DNA from: Microbacterium sp. LWH7-1.2
Lineage (GTDB): Bacteria; Actinomycetota; Actinomycetes; Actinomycetales; Microbacteriaceae
DNA length: 64,000 bases
Assembly: GCF_038397755.1 (NCBI RefSeq)
Contig: NZ_CP151637.1
Span: 3,720,001-3,784,000 of the forward strand
Direction of reading: 5' to 3'
Made by a program: the position numbers and the translations under genes. Shown here piece by piece: positions 16,572-25,176 of the stretch (within the stretch, counting starts at the first letter, position 1; each line of letters starts with the position of its first letter). The notes beneath the pieces are model-generated. The model made no database searches. It saw only the letters and a list, made by a program, of their open reading frames with translations, and was not told where the DNA came from.

Positions 16572-16937
16572 GACCGCTATGGCGTCGATCTCGATCGTGG
16601 CCTCGTTGTACAGGGAGTGAACGCCGACGAGGGTGCTGGCCGGCATCTGGTCGGAACTGATAATCGAGTCGCGCACACGGCGATAGGTCTGCAACTTGTC
16701 TTCGTCGAGGTGCTTCACGTAGATGTTCACTCGGACGAGGTTGTCCAGGTTCGTTCCCGCACGGACAAGGGCCTCTTCCAGCGCGCGGAAAGTGAGCTCA
16801 GTGGAGCGAGCGAAGTCGTCCGGCACGGGAACGTAGACGCCCGATACATAGACCAATCCGGTCGCCGTGTCGATCACGCTGTCAGAAATACCCGGTACCA
16901 CGGGGGCGGGGATTCGAGTCAAACGCTGAGCGGTCAT
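16566..16937 (-). CDS. RidA-family protein
   Basis: 123 residues with the YjgF/YER057c/UK114 fold. Family features are YVSGVYVPVPDDFARSTELT, NLDNLVRVNIYVKHLDEDKL and the C-terminal ATIEIDAIAVL. RidA enzymes hydrolyse reactive enamines or imines, and RutC-type members remove amino groups in pyrimidine breakdown. The invariant Arg of canonical RidA active sites would be near the C-terminus (PASTLVGV region), where Ser/Thr stand, so this is probably a pathway-specific member. ATG 16937 has AGGAGAT upstream. It shares a 137-bp divergent region, with direct repeats, with the flavin monooxygenase gene. Confidence 0.88.
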   Translation of the reverse strand: MTAQRLTRIPAPVVPGISDSVIDTATGLVYVSGVYVPVPDDFARSTELTFRALEEALVRAGTNLDNLVRVNIYVKHLDEDKLQTYRRVRDSIISSDQMPASTLVGVHSLYNEATIEIDAIAVL

Positions 16938-16953
16938 CGGCCATCTCCTATTA

Positions 16954-16985
16954 AGTGATAGTGGACTAATGAAGTGGTAGTGGAC
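16954..16985. repeat. Tandem 13-mer in a divergent promoter region
   Basis: AGTGATAGTGGAC (16954-16966) and AGTGGTAGTGGAC (16973-16985) differ at one base and are spaced by 19 bp, close to two helical turns. They lie just upstream of the RidA gene, between it and the monooxygenase gene. A regulator could bind them side by side. Confidence 0.5.
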
Positions 16986-17073
16986 GCTGATGAAGCCTAC
17001 ATGATAGCTTGACGCTGACCCGACCACCATGGGCTGGCGTCACCCGAAAGCCGTATCGACCCCGGAGGAAATC

Positions 17074-18303
17074 ATGACGATCGACACTCTTGTTCCGGCA
17101 CCACGCGAAGCGATCGGGGTCGACCCTGCGCACACGCCCGTCGATGACGAGCTGGTTGCTCGTGCGACCAGTCTTGTGCCGCTCATTCGAGAGCATGCCG
17201 CAGAGGGTGCCGCAGCGGAGCAGGTCTCTCAGGTGGTCATCGATGCACTCATCTCCGAGGGTCTGCTGAGCTTGTTCGTGCCTCGTCGCCTCGGCGGCCA
17301 GGAGACCACGGCCCGCACGGCTCTCGAGGTGCTGGCAGAGATCAGCCGCGGGGACGGTGCGACGGGATGGATCTCGGCCCTCGTCGGTGTGTCGACCTGG
17401 TTCGGAACCACGTACGGGGAGCAGACCCAGCAGGAGATCTGGGGCGACAACCCGAATTCGGTCATCTCGGCTGTCTTCACACCCGGCAGCACGATGGAGC
17501 GCGTCGAGGGCGGCTACCTGGTGAGCGGCCGCTGGCCGTGGGCGAGCGGCAGCTATGCAACGAACTGGGCGTGCCTCGGCATCGCCCTCGACGTTCCCGA
17601 GGGTGAGGACCCGCGCGGTCTCGCGCTGTTCTCGCGCGACCAGTACTCGATCGAGAAGTCGTGGTTCGTCACGGGTATGAAGGGCACCGCCTCCAATACC
17701 GTCGTGATGGAGAACCAGTTCGTCCCTGACCACCGCGTGCAGGGCTTTGCCGCGATGCGCGACGCCGAGTATCTCACCCCGTTCACCGAAGAGCTGACCT
17801 CGCAGATGGCGTTCGTCCCGCTCGCCGCCATCATCCTCATCGCTCCGCAGCTGGGCTTGGCGCGCCACGCGCTGGAGCTGACCCTCCAGAAGCTGCCCAG
17901 CAAGGGTGTCGCCTACACGCGCTACACGGAGGCACGCAACTCGCCGTCGCATCAGCTCGGCATCGCCGAGGCCACGACCAAGATCCGTCTCGCTGAGCTC
18001 CTGGCCGCCAACATGGCCGACCTCATCGACAGCAGCGCTGCCGCGCATGAACTCCAGCCGCTGGAGACGCGCGCACAGATCCGCAACGACGTCGGTGTGG
18101 TCGCCGACCTGTGCAAGGAGGCCATCGACATCCTGATGTCCCTCAACGGTGCAGGTTCGTTCGCGGAGCCGAACGTCCTTTCCCGGATCTGGCGAGACTC
18201 GGAGATCGCCGCTCGTCACGCGTACGTGACCTCCGCAGTGGGTAAGGAGAACTACGGCCGGGTCCTCCTCGGCACGGACGACCCCATCGTCATGGACGTC
18301 TGA
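17074..18303 (+). CDS. Flavin-dependent monooxygenase, acyl-CoA-dehydrogenase fold
   Basis: 409 residues. The N-terminal helical domain holds LISEGLLSLFVPRRLGGQET then EISRGDGATGWISALVGVST; the middle beta domain has GGYLVSGRWPWASGSYATNW; the C-terminal helices include IWRDSEIAARHAYVTSAVGKE. The pattern (GDGATGW, SGRW.W.SG) is that of group D flavin monooxygenases such as HsaA, DszC and HpaB relatives, rather than true acyl-CoA dehydrogenases, since the catalytic Glu and CoA site are not evident. It would use reduced flavin from a separate reductase; two candidate reductase genes lie at 34.4 and 36.5 kb. ATG 17074 follows GGAGGAA. RidA genes flank it on both sides. Confidence 0.85.
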   Translation: MTIDTLVPAPREAIGVDPAHTPVDDELVARATSLVPLIREHAAEGAAAEQVSQVVIDALISEGLLSLFVPRRLGGQETTARTALEVLAEISRGDGATGWISALVGVSTWFGTTYGEQTQQEIWGDNPNSVISAVFTPGSTMERVEGGYLVSGRWPWASGSYATNWACLGIALDVPEGEDPRGLALFSRDQYSIEKSWFVTGMKGTASNTVVMENQFVPDHRVQGFAAMRDAEYLTPFTEELTSQMAFVPLAAIILIAPQLGLARHALELTLQKLPSKGVAYTRYTEARNSPSHQLGIAEATTKIRLAELLAANMADLIDSSAAAHELQPLETRAQIRNDVGVVADLCKEAIDILMSLNGAGSFAEPNVLSRIWRDSEIAARHAYVTSAVGKENYGRVLLGTDDPIVMDV

Positions 18304-18349
18304 TCCTCCCCGATATCTACCTCGTGTTCCCAGTAAAGAAGAGAGAAAC

Positions 18350-18736
18350 ATGTCGCAAGAACGCTTCACCCGTATCCCGGCGCCCGTTGTCCCCGGTATC
18401 GCCGACAGTGTGAAGGTCACCGCAGGAGATCTTCTGTTCGTTTCCGGCGCCGTTGGATTCGAGCAGGACGGATCGGTGCCCGCCGACTTCGCGCGCGCAA
18501 CGGAACTGACCCTTCGCGAGCTGGAGCGCGCGTTGAAGGCCGGGGGAGCCGACTTCTCCTCCGTCGTTCGCTTCAACGTCTACGTCACCGACCTGAACAA
18601 GGAGAAGCTCGGCATCTACCGTCGTGTGCGCGACGAGATCGTCGGCACCGACAACCTGATCGCCAGCACCCTGCTGGGTGTGGCAGCGCTGTTCAACGAC
18701 TCGACGATCGAGATCGACGCGATCGCCGCTGTCTAG
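18350..18736 (+). CDS. RidA-family protein
   Basis: 128 residues, about half identical to the RidA protein at 16.6-16.9 kb. Matching segments are FTRIPAPVVPGIADSVKVTA, DFARATELTLRELERAL and DSTIEIDAIAAV. It follows the monooxygenase gene by 46 bp and is closed by a strong terminator, so the two form one unit. It probably clears an enamine or imine released by the oxygenase. Like its paralogue it has ASTLLGV in place of the usual C-terminal PARTTV, so the substrate site is not that of standard RidA. Confidence 0.88.
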   Translation: MSQERFTRIPAPVVPGIADSVKVTAGDLLFVSGAVGFEQDGSVPADFARATELTLRELERALKAGGADFSSVVRFNVYVTDLNKEKLGIYRRVRDEIVGTDNLIASTLLGVAALFNDSTIEIDAIAAV

Positions 18737-18746
18737 TGGGTTGAAG

Positions 18747-18779
18747 AAGAGGTGGGCACCGTCGGTGCCCACCTCTTTT
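18747..18779 (+). terminator. Rho-independent terminator
   Basis: Perfect 14-bp stem AAGAGGTGGGCACC / GGTGCCCACCTCTT (18747-18760, 18764-18777) with loop GTC and TT following. It ends the monooxygenase-RidA unit. Confidence 0.9.
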
Positions 18780-18880
18780 CGTTGCCTGCTCGCGCGGTCA
18801 GGGGTGCCGGTGGGGCCTTCCGTTCAAGCCCTGACCAGCCGACTGACTGCAGCATGGGCGTACAAGGAGGACACGCACGC

Positions 18881-18921
18881 GTTAAGCAAGGATTGACATC
18901 CTCCCCCGCGACTGTGACGAT
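18881..18921 (+). promoter_or_regulatory. Promoter with shared GTTAAGCAAGGATTGACAT box
   Basis: GTTAAGCAAGGATTGACAT (18881-18899) includes a consensus -35 TTGACA (18893-18898); GACGAT (18916-18921) is a possible -10 at 17-nt spacing. The same 19-mer with two changes precedes the oxidoreductase gene at 19816. The conserved part extends 12 nt beyond the -35 box, so it probably includes an activator or repressor site. It should drive the MBL gene at 18992. Confidence 0.5.
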
Positions 18922-18991
18922 ATGACGATCGCATTGCGGAAGCCGCGGGCGAGGGTGTCCGGACGGGTGCGGAAGCGGAAGGGGCGAGCTC

Positions 18992-19738
18992 GTGACGATC
19001 AGCATCGACATGACAAGACTTGGACACGCGTGCGTGCGGCTGGAGAAGGACGGTCGTCGGATCGTCATAGATCCGGGCGAGTATTCCGATCCAGCCAGTG
19101 CTCTTGAAGGCGCCGAGCACATTCTGATCACGCACCAGCATCCCGACCACCTCGACGAGGTAGCCGTCCTCCAGTACCTCGCCGCGCACGCCGATGCCAC
19201 GGTCCGTGCACCTCAGGTCCCCTCCGCTCGGCTCCTCGCCCAGGCCGAGGCGGCGGGAGTCGGCGAGGATCAGATCATCGCCACCGGCGCAGGCGAGAAG
19301 TTCGACAGCGCTGGATTCTCGGTGCGGTCGGTCGGCGGCCAGCATGCCGTGATCCACAGCTTCATTCCGGTCGTCGCGAATACCGGCTACATCATCGACG
19401 GGTTGGTGTACCACCCGGGCGACAGTTTCATCGTCCCTGCCGGGCCGGCGCCAGACACGCTCCTCTTCCCGCTTAACGGTCCCTGGAACAAGATGTCGGA
19501 GATGGTCGACTTCATCATTGCCGTGCGGCCACGACAGGCCGTGCCCGTGCACGACATACTCCTGAATGAACTCGGGCGCGACCTCTATGTGAATCGGGCG
19601 CAGATGTTCGCAGATCGGCACGGTGTGACTCTCACCGATCTCGTCGTGGGCCAGACGATTCTGATCGAAGGGCCTGAGCCGGTGGATGTCGATCCGGCTG
19701 CGGACGCCGGTTTCGTCGACAGGCTGGACATCAGGTAG
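18992..19738 (+). CDS. UlaG-like metallo-beta-lactamase-fold hydrolase
   Basis: 248 residues. The zinc motif is THQHPDHLDE (His48, His50, Asp52, His53); later ligands are probably His111 (VGGQHAVIH), the Asp of HPGDSF and the His of VPVHD. N-terminal MTRLGHACVRLEKDGRRIVI is typical of the UlaG/UPF0173 group, which hydrolyses lactones, phosphodiesters or similar bonds. GTG 18992 is preceded by GGAAGGGG. It is a divergent paralogue of the MBL gene at 31.1 kb. In this setting it may open a lactone or amide ring after oxygenation; that role is inferred. Confidence 0.85.
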   Translation: MTISIDMTRLGHACVRLEKDGRRIVIDPGEYSDPASALEGAEHILITHQHPDHLDEVAVLQYLAAHADATVRAPQVPSARLLAQAEAAGVGEDQIIATGAGEKFDSAGFSVRSVGGQHAVIHSFIPVVANTGYIIDGLVYHPGDSFIVPAGPAPDTLLFPLNGPWNKMSEMVDFIIAVRPRQAVPVHDILLNELGRDLYVNRAQMFADRHGVTLTDLVVGQTILIEGPEPVDVDPAADAGFVDRLDIR

Positions 19739-19815
19739 TTCACGGGTGAGGGGAAGTCCCTGAGGGGCGACCCGTCTGCGGGGCGGCGGAGCCGATCAAA
19801 GTCGGTTGCCCAACA

Positions 19816-19855
19816 GTTAAACTAGGATTGACATTTTTCAGTTCCGCTGTACAGT
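19816..19855 (+). promoter_or_regulatory. Promoter with shared GTTAAACTAGGATTGACAT box
   Basis: GTTAAACTAGGATTGACAT (19816-19834) contains TTGACA at 19828-19833; TACAGT (19850-19855) is a -10 at 16-nt spacing. It matches the 18881 box in 17 of 19 positions. The transcript would have a leader of about 220 nt before the GTG at 20082, with a hairpin GACACTC/GAGTGTC (19984-20003). No known riboswitch was recognised. Confidence 0.55.
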
Positions 19856-20081
19856 CGGTCCTATGAAAGAGCAACGATGCTCGATCACCCGAATTCGACC
19901 TCACACCCACAAGGTGTCACCTGGGCCACCGACGCCCGATCCTTACCGGCAGTACCCCGCTCAACCCGCGGGTCCTGTGATCCGACACTCAGCAGCGAGT
20001 GTCAGACGAAGCGCAGGAGGTGCAGCGTCCACCCGACGCCCCAAGGGCCACAGCGAGTCCCGAGCATCTTGGAGAAGCAGA

Positions 20082-21098
20082 GTGAAGAGAATCCGCATCG
20101 GCGCAATCGGCCTGGGGATGGTCGGATCCGCTCAGGTGAAGACGATCGCGAGCTCCGTAGGGGCGGGGGACCTCGTGGCCGTCGCCGACGCCAACCTCGA
20201 CCGTGCACAGGCAGTCGCGGCGACCTTGCCCGGCGACGTTCGCGTATTCGCCAGCGCGGAGGAACTCATCGCATCGGCTGACGTCGACGCGATCACGATC
20301 GCGTCGAGCGCAGAGTCTCATCTCGCCCTGGTGCTGGCGTGCATCGAGCACCGGAAGCCGGTCTTCTGCGAGAAGCCGTTGGCCATGACCGCAGCGGACT
20401 GCGGGCTGATCCTCGACGCGGAGATCCGGGCCGGGAGGCGCTTTGTTCAGGTGGGCTTCATGCGTCGCTACGACGCGGCGTTCGTGGATCTCAAAGCGGC
20501 GGTGGATACGGGAGAGCTGGGGGAGATCGTGTCGCTGCAGTTCGTGCATCGGGCCGCGGACGTTCCCCCCTCCGTCACCTCGTCGGCCCACACCACGGAA
20601 GCGGTGGTGCACGAGGTGGACAGCACACGCTGGCTCCTCGACGACGACATCGTCGAAGTCCGCGTGGCGGGAAACGGCGGAAAGACCGGATTGGAAGACT
20701 GGCTGGACCCGCAGTTCTTCTATTTCCGCACCGCGGCCGGTGTGATGATCTATTCGGAGGTCTTCCTCAAGGCCTCCTACGGCTACGAGATAGGCTGCGA
20801 CGTCATCGGACGTTCGGGCATGGCCCGACTGACCAACGCGACGCCGGTGGCCGTGAGCCTGGACTTCCGTGTCTTCGGTGCGCGAGAGAAGGACTTCACG
20901 GTCCGCTTCGGCGATGCGTACCGCCGCGAGCTTGTGGCGTGGGCGCTGGACGCGGTAGAGGGAGTGGTCACAGGCCCCAACGCATGGGACGGTTACTGCG
21001 CCGCTCTCGTGACGGACGCCTGTCTTGATTCCCTCCGCAGCGGCGACTCCGTCCAGGTTCACTCCCGTGATCGCCCCGAATTGTACGGCGCAGAGTGA
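20082..21098 (+). CDS. Gfo/Idh/MocA-family oxidoreductase
   Basis: 338 residues. The Rossmann start is IRIGAIGLGMVGSAQVKTIA, and the signature CEKPLAM (EKP Lys) follows near residue 95. The C-terminal domain carries HEVDSTRWLLDDDIVEV with the catalytic-type HxxD, as in inositol 2-dehydrogenases. It would oxidise or reduce a polyol or sugar-like hydroxyl with NAD(P). GTG 20082 has GGAG 7 nt upstream; an ATG at 19863 would add a low-complexity, proline-rich stretch without family similarity, so it is not used. Its promoter box is shared with the MBL gene before it. Confidence 0.87.
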   Translation: MKRIRIGAIGLGMVGSAQVKTIASSVGAGDLVAVADANLDRAQAVAATLPGDVRVFASAEELIASADVDAITIASSAESHLALVLACIEHRKPVFCEKPLAMTAADCGLILDAEIRAGRRFVQVGFMRRYDAAFVDLKAAVDTGELGEIVSLQFVHRAADVPPSVTSSAHTTEAVVHEVDSTRWLLDDDIVEVRVAGNGGKTGLEDWLDPQFFYFRTAAGVMIYSEVFLKASYGYEIGCDVIGRSGMARLTNATPVAVSLDFRVFGAREKDFTVRFGDAYRRELVAWALDAVEGVVTGPNAWDGYCAALVTDACLDSLRSGDSVQVHSRDRPELYGAE

Positions 21099-21189
21099 GA
21101 TCGTGCCTCGTGCCCTCGATGCTGAACGTGCATAGAGGTGATCCCTCGTGGCGCACGGTCGCACGACCCTCGGGGTTGGAACCGCCCTA

Positions 21190-21483
21190 GTTCACGCCCT
21201 CCATCATGATCGTATACTTCGAAGCGATTCCACGTGACTCGCGTGCATCAATCGCGCATGCCTCAAGGGTGAGCAGCGCGCGAGCGGTGTCGTGCGTCTG
21301 CGGCGTTGGCTGCCGCGTAGGAACGCCCAAAACAGCCGCAGAATCAACGGTTATCGCCCCCTCAGACCGTCACAACGCTGTGTAAATTCTGCGTTCCAAG
21401 AACGCAACGTGGTCTTAATAGTTGCACTCTTGTCGCCAGGCACTGCCCCCGGCTACTGTTGCCGCACCGGCTCTTCGTATACG
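21190..21483 (+). promoter_or_regulatory. Promoter region of the Liv operon with two CGTATAC sites
   Basis: The 490-bp gap 21099-21590 has no gene. TATACT (21213-21218) with TTCACG (21191-21196) at 16 nt could be a promoter; it lies in the first site, CGTATAC at 21211-21217. The second, a full palindrome CGTATACG, is at 21476-21483, 108 bp before the binding-protein ATG. Both match the sites near 2.7 and 3.9 kb. Confidence 0.45.
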
Positions 21484-21590
21484 ACAACGACCTACTAGTT
21501 CCCGCTTACGCCTTCTACGCGGCGGGTGTGCACACCTGATCTTGTTTGCCGGTCCACAGCAGTACCCGAAAGAAAGTGAGTAAGCGAACC

Positions 21591-22796
21591 ATGAGATTCT
21601 CATCACGAACGGTCGCCGCCCTCGGCGTTGCGACCTTGTCGGCGATCGCCCTGACCGGGTGCGTCGCCAGTGCTTCCCAGCCGAGCGGCTCGTCCGCCGG
21701 GGACGACTCCGACACGATCATCCTTGGCGCGGCGATGGCCGAGACCGGTTTCATGTCGGTCCCCGACGTCCCCGCGATCAACTCCATGAGGATGGCGATC
21801 GATGACCTCAACGAGGCGGGCGGCATCGGCGGGAAGCAGGTCGAACTCCGCGTCGTCGACACCGGCTCCAAGCTGGAGCAGTATGCGCCGGTGACCCAGC
21901 AGCTGATCGACGACGGAGCCGAGGTGATTCTGTTCACCTGCGACTTCGATCTCTCGAGCCCCGGAGCCCTCGTCGCCGAGCAGGCCAACGTCTTGAGCGT
22001 CTCCCCGTGCATCAACGAGGCTCTCTTCGGTCCGAAGGGTGGGCTCAATCTCAGCTTCTCGTACGGTAACTCCACCATCGGCGAGGGCGTCGTGATGTCG
22101 GAGTTCGCCAACAGCAAGGGCTGGAAGAGCGCCGCATTCTTGACCGACACGACTCTCAAGTACACCCAGAGCCAGTGCCAGTATGCCCGTGAGCGCTTCA
22201 CCGAGCTCGGCGGCACGGACGTGGGCGACTACGAATACGTCCAGGGAGACAGCATCCCGGAGATCGTCTCGAAGATCGCGGGCGGAACTGCGCCCGACGT
22301 CATCTTCAACTGCGGGTACCTTCCCGGCGGCGCCCAGGTGGCCAAAGACCTTCGCGACGGGGGCATCACCGCCCCCGTCGTCTCGGGCTTCGGTATGGAC
22401 GGAACCACCTGGGTCGACGCCATCCCTGGGCTCAAGGACTACTACACCGTCGGACCAGTCTCGCTCACCGGGGACGACCCCGACCCCGCCGTCAATGACT
22501 TCCTCGAGCGGTACACGGCCGAGTACGGTGCTCCCGCCATGGGCACGTTCGTGATGGGGCCGTCGGTGATCGATGGGATCGCGAAGGCGTATGACATCGC
22601 CGGCACCTGGGACGGAGCCGAGATCGCGGACGCCATGGCGAGCTTCACAGATGAAGAATTCCTCGTCGGTGAGACCACCTTCACGCCGGAGTTCCACATC
22701 GCCCTCGAGCGCCCGCAGGCCGTGCGCGTCGTCGAGGACGGAACGCTCAAGTTCGTCGAGCGACGAGCTCCCGAGAAGATCAACGCCAATGGCTGA
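21591..22796 (+). CDS. Branched-chain-amino-acid-type ABC binding lipoprotein
   Basis: 401 residues. Signal peptide with lipobox LTGC (MRFSSRTVAALGVATLSAIA then LTGC). The mature part is a type 1 periplasmic-binding fold of the LivK/AmiC class (IILGAAMAETGFMSVPDVPA, IDDLNEAGGIGGKQVELRV). LivK-like proteins with this transporter set bind amino acids, amides, urea or aromatic acids. ATG 21591 fits the signal peptide; GTG 21576 is possible. An internal shard of a second copy survives at 3.9-4.06 kb. It overlaps the ATPase gene that follows. Confidence 0.88.
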   Translation: MRFSSRTVAALGVATLSAIALTGCVASASQPSGSSAGDDSDTIILGAAMAETGFMSVPDVPAINSMRMAIDDLNEAGGIGGKQVELRVVDTGSKLEQYAPVTQQLIDDGAEVILFTCDFDLSSPGALVAEQANVLSVSPCINEALFGPKGGLNLSFSYGNSTIGEGVVMSEFANSKGWKSAAFLTDTTLKYTQSQCQYARERFTELGGTDVGDYEYVQGDSIPEIVSKIAGGTAPDVIFNCGYLPGGAQVAKDLRDGGITAPVVSGFGMDGTTWVDAIPGLKDYYTVGPVSLTGDDPDPAVNDFLERYTAEYGAPAMGTFVMGPSVIDGIAKAYDIAGTWDGAEIADAMASFTDEEFLVGETTFTPEFHIALERPQAVRVVEDGTLKFVERRAPEKINANG

Positions 22797-23580
22797 TGTA
22801 CGCACTCTCCCTGGAGCCGGGCGCGACAGCGTCCGGCTCCGGGGCGGCGGCATCACGCGGTCGTACCGCGGCGTCAAAGCTCTCAACGACGTGCACATCG
22901 AGATTCCCCGTGGTCGGGTGACCGGCTTGATCGGCGCCAACGGAGCGGGGAAGTCAACGCTCGTCAACATCCTGAGCGGCTTCGACCGCCCCGACGAGGG
23001 CATCGTCGAGATCGACGGCGAGGCTCTCCCGAAGGAGCCTGCGCAGCGTAGGACCCACCGAGGGATCGCGCGTACGTTCCAGCACGGTCACCTCTATCCG
23101 CTGCTCACCGTCCTCGAGAACGTCGAGGTCACCGCTCTGGCATGCGGGCTGCATCGTCGCACGGCGCGCGCCCTCTCCCTGGAACTCCTGGCGGAGTTGA
23201 ATCTCGAAGAGTGGGCACTTCACAGCGCCGACCACCTGCCGCACGGCGTCGAGCGGCGTCTGGGTGTGGCGCGGGCGCTCGCGACGCAACCCAGCTGGGT
23301 GCTGTTCGACGAGCCGGCGGCCGGCCTGAACGAGGGGGAGGCGCAGCACTTCCGCGACACGATGCGTACGCTCGCGGAGCGCGGAATCGGAGTGCTCCTG
23401 ATCGATCACAACATGCCGCTCGTGTTCGGCAGCTGCGACCACATTTTCGTTCTCGGTGCCGGCCGAAACGTCCTGGACGGGTCGCCCGACGAGATTCGGC
23501 ACGACGAACGCCTCGCCACGTCGTACCTCGGCAACGCGGCCCGACAGATCGCGGAAGGGGGTCAAGATGTCACGCTCTGA
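22789..23580 (+). CDS. LivG-type ABC ATPase
   Basis: 263 residues from ATG 22789, which lies inside the end of the binding-protein gene. Walker A GANGAGKST is at 49-57, the LivG-type signature LPHGVERRLGVARAL follows, then Walker B WVLFDEPAAGLNEGE and the switch His in LLIDHNMPLV. Length and the inserted HGHLYPLLTVLENVEV block are those of LivG. It energises the two permeases encoded at 24292 and 25173. Confidence 0.9.
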   Translation: MADVRTLPGAGRDSVRLRGGGITRSYRGVKALNDVHIEIPRGRVTGLIGANGAGKSTLVNILSGFDRPDEGIVEIDGEALPKEPAQRRTHRGIARTFQHGHLYPLLTVLENVEVTALACGLHRRTARALSLELLAELNLEEWALHSADHLPHGVERRLGVARALATQPSWVLFDEPAAGLNEGEAQHFRDTMRTLAERGIGVLLIDHNMPLVFGSCDHIFVLGAGRNVLDGSPDEIRHDERLATSYLGNAARQIAEGGQDVTL

Positions 23581-24295
23581 CACGAACCGTGTACTGACGG
23601 TCGACAAACTCAACGTCGCGTACCGTGGGATCCCCGCCGTGCGGGACCTGACTTTCCACGTGGACGCCGGCGAGCTGGTGGGAATCATCGGCCCAAACGG
23701 CGCCGGGAAGTCCTCGACCCTTCTCGGCATCGTCAACGCCGTGGCATCCCAGTCCACCGAGACAAGCCTGCAAGGCATCGATCTGCGTCGAATGCCGCCC
23801 GAGCGCGTGGCTCGGAGTGGGCTGGCGCTGGTGACGGAGGGGCATCACATCTTCGGTCGGCTGAGCGTGCGTGACAACCTCCGGCTGGGATCCACCGCCC
23901 GTCGCGACCGCGCCGGGCTGGAGGAAGACCTCGAGTGGGTCCACGACCTGTTCCCCATCCTGAAGGAGTTCTCCGACCGCCCTGCAGGGCTGCTGTCCGG
24001 CGGGCAGCAGCAGCAGCTCGCGATCGGACGCGCGCTACTTGCCGCACCGACCCTCCTGGCTCTGGATGAGCCCTCGCTCGGTCTGTCACCGACGGCGGTC
24101 GACACTGTCTTCAGCGCCATCGAAAGCATCTGCGCACGGGGCACAGCGGTGCTGATCGTCGAGCAACGCGCGCAGCAGACGGTCGCCGCGGCCACCCGGA
24201 CATACGTCCTGAGCGAAGGGCGCATGGCGATGACACTCTCCCCGACCGACGCGGACGACCCCGCGCTCCTCATGAAGGCGTACCTCGGATCGTGA
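23567..24295 (+). CDS. LivF-type ABC ATPase
   Basis: 242 residues from ATG 23567, overlapping the previous gene by 14 nt. Walker A is GPNGAGKSST (42-51), signature LLSGGQQQQLAIGRALL, Walker B LLALDEPSLGLSP. It is the shorter partner ATPase of Liv transporters and forms a heterodimer with the 22789 product. Its last codons overlap the GTG of the permease gene. Confidence 0.9.
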   Translation: MSRSDTNRVLTVDKLNVAYRGIPAVRDLTFHVDAGELVGIIGPNGAGKSSTLLGIVNAVASQSTETSLQGIDLRRMPPERVARSGLALVTEGHHIFGRLSVRDNLRLGSTARRDRAGLEEDLEWVHDLFPILKEFSDRPAGLLSGGQQQQLAIGRALLAAPTLLALDEPSLGLSPTAVDTVFSAIESICARGTAVLIVEQRAQQTVAAATRTYVLSEGRMAMTLSPTDADDPALLMKAYLGS

Positions 24296-25176
24296 TCCCT
24301 TTCATTCAGTCACTCATCGACGCGACGTCCGCGGGTGCCGTCTATGCGCTCGCCGCTCTGGGTATCGGACTCGTGTTCGGCGTGCTGCGCCTGGCGAACT
24401 TCGCCAACGGCGAGATCATCACGGGCGCCGCCTACGCACTCCTCCTTCTGTGGCCGGTCTCCTGGCCGCTCGCACTCGTCGCCTCCGTCATGGTCGCGAT
24501 CGCGCTTTCACTGCTGATGGACCTCGCGGTCTTCCGGTGGATGAGGTCGCAATCGCCCGCGGCGCTTCTCATCGCCAGCTTCGGGGTGAGCATCCTGCTG
24601 CAGCGCTTCTATGAGGGGGTCTTCGGTGCCAGGGTACGCAGCGGCTCCGTCGCCCCGGCGTTGACGCAATCCGTCAATGTCGGTGGGTTCCGGCTCAGCC
24701 TTCTCGCTCTCGTCGCGATCGTTCTCGCGGGGATCCTCCTCCTCGCCGTGCATCTGTTCCTCAGCCGCTCTCGTATGGGACTGCAGGTGCAGGCCGCTGC
24801 GGCGGACTTCCGAGTGGCCCGCATTCTGGGCATCCGATCGGGAGTCGTGATCGCCGTGACTCTGGGCATGAGCGGGGTGTTGGCAGCCGCCGTGGCCTTC
24901 ATCCTCACTGCGCAGTCGGGCGCCGTGGATCCGACCTTCGGCGTTCAGGCGACGGTGTTCGGGCTCATCGGGGCCGTGATCGGCGGGCTGAATCGCGTCG
25001 GCGGTGCGGTCGTCGGCGGTTTCGCCGTCGGCTTCACCCTCTCGCTGTTCACCTCTTGGCTGCCGTCCGGATTCGACGACTTCCGCATCGCATTCGTCTA
25101 CCTACTCGTCATCGTCGTCCTCTTGATCGTCCCGAACGGGATCTTCGCCGGACGCACCGCCAAGGAGCGCACATGA
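24292..25176 (+). CDS. LivH-type ABC permease
   Basis: 294 residues, about eight transmembrane segments. IQSLIDATSAGAVYALAALG then IGLVFGVLRLANFANGEIIT is the LivH N-terminal signature. RVARILGIRSGVVIAVTLGM is the cytoplasmic loop that contacts the ATPase. The GTG start overlaps the LivF stop. It forms the channel with the 25173 product. Confidence 0.9.
   Translation: MIPFIQSLIDATSAGAVYALAALGIGLVFGVLRLANFANGEIITGAAYALLLLWPVSWPLALVASVMVAIALSLLMDLAVFRWMRSQSPAALLIASFGVSILLQRFYEGVFGARVRSGSVAPALTQSVNVGGFRLSLLALVAIVLAGILLLAVHLFLSRSRMGLQVQAAAADFRVARILGIRSGVVIAVTLGMSGVLAAAVAFILTAQSGAVDPTFGVQATVFGLIGAVIGGLNRVGGAVVGGFAVGFTLSLFTSWLPSGFDDFRIAFVYLLVIVVLLIVPNGIFAGRTAKERT

Noticed and set aside
19862..20081. 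A riboswitch or leader peptide before the Gfo/Idh gene
   Set aside because: The leader is long and has a small hairpin, but no known aptamer or attenuator pattern was recognised.
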